Below are positions 58,138-64,000 of a stretch of DNA of 64,000 nt, piece after piece. The translations under genes were made by a program, and so were the position numbers. Every line of letters starts with the position of its first letter. Position 1 is the stretch's first letter. Source of the DNA: Nocardioides sp. Root140 (GTDB lineage Bacteria; Actinomycetota; Actinomycetes; Propionibacteriales; Nocardioidaceae); contig NZ_LMFI01000001.1 of assembly GCF_001426745.1 (NCBI RefSeq), positions 658,000-721,999 of the forward strand, written 5' to 3'. The notes beneath the pieces were generated by a model, which saw only the letters and a program-made list of their open reading frames with translations, made no database searches and was not told where the DNA came from.

Positions 58138-58265
58138 ACATCATCATCTCTGCACTTGTCGGTGCAGGCCTTGCTGCGGCATCCATTGTGGGTGGCGTCA
58201 GCGCATACAACTCCGGCTCGGAGCCGGTTCCGCAGAGCCAGTTGTTCAACTACGCCAACGCCTGA
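58134..58265 (+). CDS. 43-aa membrane microprotein (DUF2613-like)
   Basis: GTG start overlapping the previous stop (GTGA), with GGGAGGA just upstream. The product is one N-terminal helix (residues ~2-26, small-residue rich, GAGLAAASIVGGVSAY), then a short polar tail SGSEPVPQSQLFNYANA. Shape, length and position next to aftD match the DUF2613 microproteins. In Mycobacterium tuberculosis a DUF2613 gene (Rv0236A) also adjoins aftD (Rv0236c); this is recalled, not searched. It may be a subunit or regulator of the membrane glycosyltransferases. Confidence 0.7.
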   Translation: MNIIISALVGAGLAAASIVGGVSAYNSGSEPVPQSQLFNYANA

Positions 58266-58319
58266 ACCCTCCGCTGAGCCCAGCTCAGTGCATGTACGAG
58301 GGGGAGGGACCGTCGGCTC

Positions 58320-59135
58320 ATGCAACTGATCATTCCGGCCTACAACGAAGAGGCCAGGCTCCCCGGAACCATCGCCGCACTGCGCGCCCACACACTGGGT
58401 GCACGGGAATCGGTGTCTCCGGTGGAAGTCATCGTTGTGGACAACGCCAGCAGTGACGACACTGCCGGCGTTGCCCGCCGACTCGACTCACCCGCAATGC
58501 GGGTGCGGGTCATCCACTGCGACATCCGCGGCAAGGGTGCCGCCGTGCGCGCCGGCATGCAGGCCACCACGGCCAGCGTCGTCGGCTTCATGGACGCCGA
58601 CTGCGCCACGGACCTGGTCGCCCTCGAGGCAGCCATGCGCCACCTCGACGCGGGCGCTGACGTGGCCATCGGGTCGCGTGCGGTGGCGGGGTCCGAGACC
58701 ATGGAACGACACAGCAAGGTGCGCTCGCACGGCGCCGCGCTCTATCGTCGGTTGACGAACAAGATCGCTCCCGGCATCGCGGACACCCAGTGCGGATTCA
58801 AGCTCCTGCGGGGCGACGTGGCCAGGTCGGCGTTCGAGAGCCTGCGCACCAAGGGCTTCGCCTTCGACGTGGAGCTGCTGGCCAGGCTGCAGGGCGCGGG
58901 CGCACGCATCGTCGAGTTCCCGGTGACTTGGATCGACATGCCCGGATCAACCTTCGTGCCTGCCCGGCACGGCGTGATCTCGTTCGTGGAGCTGGCCCTG
59001 ATCGCCGGCTACGTCCGCCCGATCGAGCGTCGCTTCGGCCGCGTGGTGTCGCTCGAGAAGGCCCCGCAGGTCTTCGCGTCGAGCACTTCCGTACTCTCAT
59101 CGGGTGCTGCCCTTCCGACGATCACCGAGGCGTGA
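58320..59135 (+). CDS. family 2 glycosyltransferase (dolichyl/polyprenyl-phosphate sugar synthase type)
   Basis: 271 aa. QLIIPAYNEEARLPGTIAAL is the nucleotide-binding start; VEVIVVDNASSDDTAGVA and RGKGAAVRAGMQATTASVVGFMDAD carry the DxD-type metal site (DAD). DTQCGFKLLRGDVARSAFESLRTKGFAFDVELLARLQ is typical of dolichyl-phosphate glucose/mannose synthases. It would load a sugar onto a polyprenyl phosphate on the cytoplasmic face, giving donors for the GT-C enzymes upstream. GGGGAGGG lies ~11 bases before the ATG. It overlaps the next gene by 32 nt if that gene's GTG is used. Confidence 0.9.
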   Translation: MQLIIPAYNEEARLPGTIAALRAHTLGARESVSPVEVIVVDNASSDDTAGVARRLDSPAMRVRVIHCDIRGKGAAVRAGMQATTASVVGFMDADCATDLVALEAAMRHLDAGADVAIGSRAVAGSETMERHSKVRSHGAALYRRLTNKIAPGIADTQCGFKLLRGDVARSAFESLRTKGFAFDVELLARLQGAGARIVEFPVTWIDMPGSTFVPARHGVISFVELALIAGYVRPIERRFGRVVSLEKAPQVFASSTSVLSSGAALPTITEA

Positions 59136-60396
59136 CTTGGCGGAACGCGTCTCGCCGGCGTCGCGAGGTGCATCGGACGGCGAGCCCGGCCAGCAGCTTC
59201 TCGGGCTGAGCGCGACGGTCATCAACTGGCGCGACCTCGGCCACGGACTGGCGGGTGGTTCCGAGCGCTACGCCTGGGAGTTCGCTCGTGCGTTGCACGA
59301 CGGCGGTGCCGACGTCGAGTTCCTCACCGCACGCGATCACCACCAGCGCAGCCGCGAGACGATCGACGACATGGAAGTACGCCGCGGTGGTGGCCAGTTC
59401 ACCTTCTACGCGGTGGTCTGGCTACGCCTGCTGTGGCAGCGCATCCGCGGTCGCTCCCCGGACATCGTCTTCGATGCGGAGAACGGCATCCCGGTGTTCT
59501 CGCCCGTCCTGCTGCCACGGCGTACGGCTGTGGTGCTGGTGATGCATCACGTGCACCAGGAGCAGTTCCTCACCTACTTCCCGCGTCCGTTGGCCCATCT
59601 CGGGCGATGGCTCGAGCGATGGCTGATGCCGCGGGTCTACCGCAATGTGAAGACCGTTGCCGTCTCTGACTCCACGGTCCGCGAGATGCGTGCCCAGCTC
59701 CACTGGCGTCGTGACGTGGAAATCCTCGCCAACGGTGCCGACGTGCCGTCCCTCGAGCAACGCGCGCAGCTGGTCGACCGGTCCGAACCAGGTCGCGTCG
59801 CAGTCCTCGGACGCCTGGCCACCCACAAGCGCATCGATCTCGTCATCCGGGCCGTCGCGCAACTGCGCCACCTGCACCCTGAGCTGCGTCAGGTCCTGCG
59901 ACTCGACGTCGTCGGCAAGGGCCCGGTGCTCGACGAACTCACGGCGGTCGTCGACGATCTCGGCCTGCGCGACGTGGTGACCCTGCACGGCTTCCTCGAC
60001 GAGGGCGTGAAGCACGACGTCATCGCCAGGTCGCGGCTGCACGTGTGTGCCTCCGACGCCGAGGGGTGGGGGCAGGTGGTGATCGAGGCCGCGGGGCTCG
60101 GTGTCCCCACGCTGGCACGAGACGTGGCAGGACTGCGTGACTCCGTTCGGGACGGTGTCACCGGGTGGCTCGTCGAGAACCCCGTCAGCGTGCCCACGAC
60201 ACCTGCGCAGGAGCAGGCCGTGGTCGACGTACTCGCGGCCGGCTTGGTCGAGGCGCTCGCGGCATTGGACGACCCCCAGCGTCGGGCATCGATGGCAGAC
60301 GCCGCGCACGAGTGGGCCCTGGGTTTCACCTGGGCCGGAATGCGCTCCCGTGTCCGTCAGATCGTGGTCGAAGATCTGGCGAACCGCCGCGGTTGA
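59104..60396 (+). CDS. family 4 glycosyltransferase
   Basis: 430 aa GT-B fold. LSATVINWRDLGHGLAGGSERYAWEFARALHDGGADVEFLTARD is the N-terminal acceptor domain. The C-terminal donor domain shows VAVLGRLATHKRIDLVIRAVAQL, VTLHGFLDEG and VCASDAEGWGQVVIEAAGLGVPTLARDVAGLRDSV, the E-x7-E motif of GT4 enzymes. It adds a sugar to a growing glycan in the cytoplasm. GTG start at 59104; a TTG at 59137 that avoids the overlap with the GT2 gene is an alternative. The last 71 nt overlap the opposing methyltransferase gene. Confidence 0.88.
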   Translation: MLPFRRSPRRDLAERVSPASRGASDGEPGQQLLGLSATVINWRDLGHGLAGGSERYAWEFARALHDGGADVEFLTARDHHQRSRETIDDMEVRRGGGQFTFYAVVWLRLLWQRIRGRSPDIVFDAENGIPVFSPVLLPRRTAVVLVMHHVHQEQFLTYFPRPLAHLGRWLERWLMPRVYRNVKTVAVSDSTVREMRAQLHWRRDVEILANGADVPSLEQRAQLVDRSEPGRVAVLGRLATHKRIDLVIRAVAQLRHLHPELRQVLRLDVVGKGPVLDELTAVVDDLGLRDVVTLHGFLDEGVKHDVIARSRLHVCASDAEGWGQVVIEAAGLGVPTLARDVAGLRDSVRDGVTGWLVENPVSVPTTPAQEQAVVDVLAAGLVEALAALDDPQRRASMADAAHEWALGFTWAGMRSRVRQIVVEDLANRRG

Positions 60397-61108
60397 GGAC
60401 GACGAAGGCGCGGTGGCCATCGGGCCCCGGTTCGGCGAACAGGTCGGCGCGACGTCGCCGGCGGAACCACGTCCCCGCGGTCCTGGCCAGGGCCCTGGGA
60501 TCCTTGCCGTACCGGGCGCGCATCGCGTCGATCAGGACCTCGTCCCACATCGCCCGGTCTCGTGACCAGCTGGTCTCCACATGCCCGTCAGGGTCGAGGT
60601 CGCGCAGTTCGGCGGTCACCTGATCTGTGTCCGGCAGTCCCAGTTCCACGTGCTCGTCGAGGAAGTCAAGGCTCACGTCGTACTCGCGCTTGATCGTGTC
60701 GCGCATGTGCCGCTCGGCCTGCATTGCCGCGGGCGAGCCGTGGGGGAAGCACAGGACGACCCGGTCCCGGGCGATCCTGACCAGCTCTGCGAGGTGCGCG
60801 TGGCGCGCTTCGGCCGGCACGTGCTCGAGCACGTCACAAGACGTGACGACACCGAATGCCCTGTCAGGGAAGGGAAGCGGGTGATCCGCGGCGACGATCA
60901 CGTCGGCCGGCTGCTCGATGTTCACCGACACCACGGGGACGCGGGTCAGCGCCTGCATCTGTCGACCGCGCCCACCGACGTCGGCGATCCGGTCGGTGGT
61001 TCCCGCCAGGTCGAGCACCGTGGCGATGCGGATCCACTGATCCGGTTGCCAGGCCACTCGCGGGAGTTCCGGCCGACGGCGGAGCAGCGACGTCGGCGAG
61101 TGGGGCAC
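60326..61108 (-). CDS. class I SAM-dependent methyltransferase
   Basis: 260 aa. IADVGGRGRQMQAL is the SAM-binding motif I (GGRGR in place of the common GxGxG). Then come VVSVNIEQPADVIVAADHPLPFPDRAFGVVTSCDVLEHVPAEARHAHLAELVRIARDRVVLCFPHG, the classical Methyltransf_11 layout. A ~100-residue C-terminal extension follows. The substrate is unknown; the neighbours suggest a sugar or lipid-linked glycan. GTG start 7 nt after TAGACT. Its 3' end overlaps the GT4 gene by 71 nt tail to tail, which is large. Confidence 0.85.
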   Translation of the reverse strand: MPHSPTSLLRRRPELPRVAWQPDQWIRIATVLDLAGTTDRIADVGGRGRQMQALTRVPVVSVNIEQPADVIVAADHPLPFPDRAFGVVTSCDVLEHVPAEARHAHLAELVRIARDRVVLCFPHGSPAAMQAERHMRDTIKREYDVSLDFLDEHVELGLPDTDQVTAELRDLDPDGHVETSWSRDRAMWDEVLIDAMRARYGKDPRALARTAGTWFRRRRRADLFAEPGPDGHRAFVVLNRGGSPDLRPRSDGHGSAFRPR

Positions 61109-61115
61109 AACGCCG

Positions 61116-61121
61116 AGTCTA
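61116..61121 (-). promoter_or_regulatory. putative leaderless -10 element (TAGACT) for the minus-strand methyltransferase
   Basis: TAGACT on the minus strand is followed by CGGCGTT and then the GTG at 61108, a 7-nt gap. The identical arrangement precedes hisD. Confidence 0.55.
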
Positions 61122-61231
61122 CCGAGTGTTGAGGATCACTCCACGGAGGTTACTTGCTGTTAATGTTCTCCAGACTCGCGCCTTGGGAGACGCGGGCACA
61201 GCTTGAAACAATTCTTGAGGGAGTCACACAC

Positions 61232-62176
61232 ATGCGTCGATTTGCTGGACCCATCTTGGTGGGGATCGGAGCATTCCTGCTCCTCGGAGCCCTGCTGGTG
61301 AAGTTCTATGCCTATCCGAAGCTCGCCATTGCGCCGGTCGACCAGAACAGCGTGACGGAGCTCGAGGCGAAGGACGCCACCATCTTCGACATCGGCTCCC
61401 TCGAGGAGATCCAGACCGATCTCGCGATCAAGGCCACGACGCGCGGTGACGAGAAGGCCACCGAGAAGGCTGGCGGTGACACCCGGGTCTGGGCCGGCAC
61501 CACCACGATCCGCAAGGACGACGGCGACATCGTGAGCCAGAGCGCCGAGAAGGTTGCCTTCGACGGCGTGAGCGCCGAGGCCAAGAACTGCTGTGGCGCC
61601 TTCGATGAGTCGACCGCGGGTGAGCGCGAGACGGTCAAGCGCTCCGGCCTGGTCTTCAAGTTCCCGTTCGACACCGAGAAGAAGACCTACAAGGTCTGGG
61701 ACGACTCGACCCAGACGGCGGTCGACGCGAAGTTCGTCAAGGAGCACGAGATCAAGGGCCTGAAGGTCTACCAGTTCAAGCAGGAGGTGCCGCGCACGAT
61801 GACCGGCACCCGCGACGTGCCGGGCGACGTGGTCGACGAGACCGGCGCCACCGTCACCGCCGACGAGTACTACCAGAACACCCGAACCTTCGAGATCGAG
61901 CCCGTCACCGGTGCGGTCGTGAACCGCATCGAGGAGCAGCTGGTCACGTTGGCCATCGACGGCGAGGACCGCGCGACCCTCACCGACGCGACCGTCCAGT
62001 ACACCGACAAGCAGGTCAAGGAAGGCGTCGACGACTACAGCTCGAAGGCGACGCTGTTGAGCGGCGTGCACGGACTGTACCCGTTGCTGATGGCGATCCT
62101 CGGCCTGCTCGCGGTCGGTGCCGGGGTCCTGCTCCACACCCGTGGTGCGGCCGGCAGTCGCAAGGTCGAGGACTGA
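61232..62176 (+). CDS. DUF3068 (PorA-family) secreted membrane-anchored protein
   Basis: 314 aa: N-terminal helix (residues ~6-26, GPILVGIGAFLLLGALLVKFYAYPKLA), a ~240-residue extracytoplasmic region with VWAGTTTIRKDDGDI, a CC pair in EAKNCCGAFDES, and VKRSGLVFKFPFDTEKKTYKVWD, and a second helix near residues 285-305. The two-helix DUF3068 layout and the GLVFKFPF...Y.VWD motif identify the family, which some databases call porin PorA family. Pore function is unproven here. The ATG at 61232 has GAGGGAG upstream. It sits in a 123-nt divergent region with the methyltransferase and is followed by a strong terminator. Confidence 0.85.
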   Translation: MRRFAGPILVGIGAFLLLGALLVKFYAYPKLAIAPVDQNSVTELEAKDATIFDIGSLEEIQTDLAIKATTRGDEKATEKAGGDTRVWAGTTTIRKDDGDIVSQSAEKVAFDGVSAEAKNCCGAFDESTAGERETVKRSGLVFKFPFDTEKKTYKVWDDSTQTAVDAKFVKEHEIKGLKVYQFKQEVPRTMTGTRDVPGDVVDETGATVTADEYYQNTRTFEIEPVTGAVVNRIEEQLVTLAIDGEDRATLTDATVQYTDKQVKEGVDDYSSKATLLSGVHGLYPLLMAILGLLAVGAGVLLHTRGAAGSRKVED

Positions 62177-62200
62177 CGCACCAGGTCCCACCCAGCACGA

Positions 62201-62243
62201 GCACGAGGGGCTCCCGCCATCAGGCGGGAGCCCCTCGTCGTGC
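62201..62243. terminator. bidirectional terminator between DUF3068 and the methyltransferase
   Basis: The hairpin has left arm GCACGAGGGGCTCCCGCC, loop ATCA and a complementary right arm with three extra bases near its foot. It lies 24 nt after the DUF3068 stop and 8 nt from the opposing gene's stop. Confidence 0.85.
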
Positions 62244-62251
62244 ATCAGCGG

Positions 62252-62980
62252 TCAGTCGCGACGAGTGGCGGCACCGGGCTTGAAGGCACGCAGGACCAGG
62301 GAGATGCCGCGATGGCCGTGCACGCCCAGGCGCGCCTCGACCGCCAGCACAGCCTTGAGGCCGAGATTCACGACCGGGTTGACCTCGTCCATCTCGGAGG
62401 TCGCTGACTCGGCGCGCGCGGGTCGGCTGCGTCGCACCAGGGCGACGGGTCGGAGCAGGACGTTCCAGGAACGCAGCGAGTGGATCTCGAAGCCGGCGCC
62501 CGCGACGACCGCGGAGAGGGTCTCGCGTTCGTAGCGACGCAGGTGGCCGAGAGCCACGTCGTGCCCGCTCCACAGGTCCATCCCGGAAGGTACGGCGACC
62601 AGGAGGCGGCCGCCCGGACGGAGCACGCGGAAGGCCTCGGCGGCAACGGCCGCGTCGTCGTCGATGTGCTCCCAGGCATCGGTCGAGATCACGAGGTCGA
62701 AGGACTCGTCGGGAAAGGGCAGGGCACGCGCGTCTCCCCGGACCACCTTGAGGGCACGTGACGCGCTCAGACTGGCCGCGGCGGGTGAGTACTCCAGTCC
62801 GATCGCGTCCCAGCCCAGATCGCGCAACACCGCCGTGTTGCCGCCCGAACCGGCGCCGACGTCCAACGCTCGACCCGGTGTGACACCGTGCATCAGTCGC
62901 CGCAGCATGGCTCGACGGCTGGCGTACCACCAGTGTCGTTGTTCCAACACCGCGGACTTGCGGATCTCTTCCTCGTCCAC
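62252..62980 (-). CDS. class I SAM-dependent methyltransferase
   Basis: 242 aa. HWWYASRRAMLRRLM is a characteristic N-terminal motif of methyltransferases found in polysaccharide clusters. ALDVGAGSGGNTAVLRDLG is SAM motif I, GLEYSPAAA motif II, LPFPDESFDLVISTDAWEHIDDD motif IV, and VLRPGGRLLVAVPS follows. A C-terminal helical part (VNPVVNLGLKAVLAVEARLG) may touch the membrane. The target is likely a sugar or lipid head group but is unknown. GTG start with GGGAGG upstream. Confidence 0.88.
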   Translation of the reverse strand: MDEEEIRKSAVLEQRHWWYASRRAMLRRLMHGVTPGRALDVGAGSGGNTAVLRDLGWDAIGLEYSPAAASLSASRALKVVRGDARALPFPDESFDLVISTDAWEHIDDDAAVAAEAFRVLRPGGRLLVAVPSGMDLWSGHDVALGHLRRYERETLSAVVAGAGFEIHSLRSWNVLLRPVALVRRSRPARAESATSEMDEVNPVVNLGLKAVLAVEARLGVHGHRGISLVLRAFKPGAATRRD

Positions 62981-63050
62981 GCGGCCTCCCTCAGTCCAAC
63001 GGTGAGGTTAGTGCAGGCCGGTTCGGCAGCGCTGCAGCGGCCTCACAGCC

Positions 63051-63056
63051 TACGAT
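63051..63056 (+). promoter_or_regulatory. putative leaderless -10 element (TACGAT) for the MoxR-type gene
   Basis: TACGAT is followed by GCACGGC and the ATG at 63064, a 7-nt gap. Confidence 0.5.
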
Positions 63057-63063
63057 GCACGGC

Positions 63064-64000
63064 ATGACATCCGACCTGTCGCTGAGCCACGTTGACGCCA
63101 CCTGGTTCGCAGAGCAGGTGGAGGCGATGACCGCCAACATCGAGAAGGCTGTCCTCGGCAAGCGGCATGTGGTGCGCCTGGCCCTGACCTGCATGATCTC
63201 GGGTGGGCACCTGCTGCTCGAGGACTTCCCGGGCACCGGCAAGACGATGTTGGCGCGGGCGTTGGCGAACACCATCGAGAGCAGCCACGCACGCATCCAG
63301 TTCACCCCCGACCTGTTGCCCTCCGACGTCACCGGGGTCACCGTCTATGACCAGCATCGCGGCACTTTCGAGTTCCACCGTGGCCCGATCTTCCACCATC
63401 TGGTCCTGGCCGACGAGATCAACCGTGCGTCGCCGAAGACCCAGTCGGCGCTCCTCGAGGTGATGGAGGAGGGGCACGTCACCGTCGACGGTGTCACGCA
63501 CCCCGTTCCCACCCCGTTCATGGTGATCGCCACCCAGAACCCCATCGAGCAGGCAGGCACCTATCGCCTGCCCGAGGCACAGCTCGACCGCTTCCTGATG
63601 AAGACGTCCGTGGGCTACCCGGACGCCGCCTCGACCGAGGAGCTCCTGATGAACTCGGCGGTCCGTGACCGCGCCTCGTTGATCCGCCCGGTCACCACCG
63701 GAGCCACCATCACCCGCCTCGCACAGCTGGCCGACACCGTGTACGTCGACCGGGCCGTCGTGCGCTACGTGCGCGAGATCGCGGAGGCCTCACGTGACGC
63801 CGAGCACGTCAAGCTCGGGTTGTCCGCCCGTGGCTGCCTGGCCTTCATCCGGGTCGCGAAGACCTGGGCGGCGGCCGAGGGGCGGAGTCATGTGATCCCG
63901 CACGACATCAGGCTCCTGGCCGAGCCGGTGCTCTGCCACCGGGTGCTGTTGGGGGCCGAGGCGGCCTTCGCCGGCATCAGCGTCGCGGAGGTCGTCGACG
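63064..64000 (+). CDS. MoxR-family AAA+ ATPase (3' partial)
   Basis: The first 312 codons of a MoxR chaperone-like ATPase, cut by the right edge. Visible motifs are AVLGKRHVVRLALTCMISGGHLLLEDFPGTGKTMLARALA (Walker A GTGKT), LVLADEINRASPKTQSALLEVMEEGHV (Walker B), VIATQNPIEQAGTYRLPEAQLDRF (sensor 1) and the lid domain with VRYVREI...LGLSARG. The family acts with DUF58 and VWA proteins to mature or activate partners; such genes are expected just beyond the window. ATG start, leaderless-type promoter, divergent from the methyltransferase. Confidence 0.93.
   Translation, partial: MTSDLSLSHVDATWFAEQVEAMTANIEKAVLGKRHVVRLALTCMISGGHLLLEDFPGTGKTMLARALANTIESSHARIQFTPDLLPSDVTGVTVYDQHRGTFEFHRGPIFHHLVLADEINRASPKTQSALLEVMEEGHVTVDGVTHPVPTPFMVIATQNPIEQAGTYRLPEAQLDRFLMKTSVGYPDAASTEELLMNSAVRDRASLIRPVTTGATITRLAQLADTVYVDRAVVRYVREIAEASRDAEHVKLGLSARGCLAFIRVAKTWAAAEGRSHVIPHDIRLLAEPVLCHRVLLGAEAAFAGISVAEVVD

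Overview
The window is high-GC actinobacterial chromosome. Gene content and order point to a member of the Nocardioidaceae, probably Nocardioides or a close relative. The main evidence is the his/trp supercluster, a PriA-type HisA with no trpF nearby, the pyk - tRNA-Leu - pdtaR - liv - polA order, and AftD/DUF3068-type envelope genes. This assignment is inference from gene order and protein style; no database search was possible. There is no rRNA, CRISPR array, prophage or insertion sequence. Nearly all of the DNA is coding, with many ATGA/GTGA stop-start overlaps.

Layout. 1-10 kb holds an acetyltransferase/chorismate-mutase fusion cut by the left edge, dnaE, a membrane protein, a DUF3352 protein, a ybaK/LON-domain pair on the minus strand, and a membrane protein with an endonuclease/exonuclease/phosphatase domain. 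10-19 kb is the histidine cluster hisD-C-B-H ... hisA(priA)-F. It is interrupted by a three-gene module: an AsnC/Lrp-type regulator, an M20 amidohydrolase and an MFS transporter. 19-31 kb carries a DinB-like protein, a heterodimeric ABC exporter, hisI, three small membrane proteins, trpCBA, an SCO1-like lipoprotein, lgt and a VIT1/CCC1-like transporter. 31-37 kb is glutamate synthase gltB-gltD, with a 42-codon ORF bridging the junction. 37-41 kb has pyk, a decayed copy of its 3' tail, a LAGLIDADG-type protein, an unusual short-armed tRNA-Leu(CAA), a long hairpin and pdtaR. 40-46 kb is a branched-chain amino acid ABC system (livK convergent with livHMGF). 46-51 kb has DUF554, GNAT and thioesterase genes and polA. 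51-63 kb is an envelope-glycan cluster: a flippase, an AftD-like arabinofuranosyltransferase, a second polytopic membrane protein, a 43-aa membrane microprotein, GT2 and GT4 glycosyltransferases, two methyltransferases and DUF3068. The window ends inside a MoxR-family ATPase gene.

How the parts work together. The his and trp blocks are linked by the predicted dual-function PriA isomerase. gltBD supplies the glutamate that feeds both pathways, and the Liv system imports amino acids. The 51-63 kb genes look like an assembly line for a lipid-linked surface polysaccharide.

Regulation. A TANNNT -10 hexamer lies 6-8 nt upstream of the start codon of at least eleven genes, including hisD, hisA, hisI, pyk, pdtaR and polA. 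These genes probably give leaderless transcripts. Candidate operators are a 26-bp dyad upstream of the M20 gene and a 14-bp perfect palindrome in the livH promoter.

The most unusual stretch is 38.5-39.9 kb. It combines the pyk-tail remnant, the LAGLIDADG protein, the odd tRNA-Leu, and a roughly 164-nt hairpin in which all nine transition mismatches become G-U pairs on the minus strand only.
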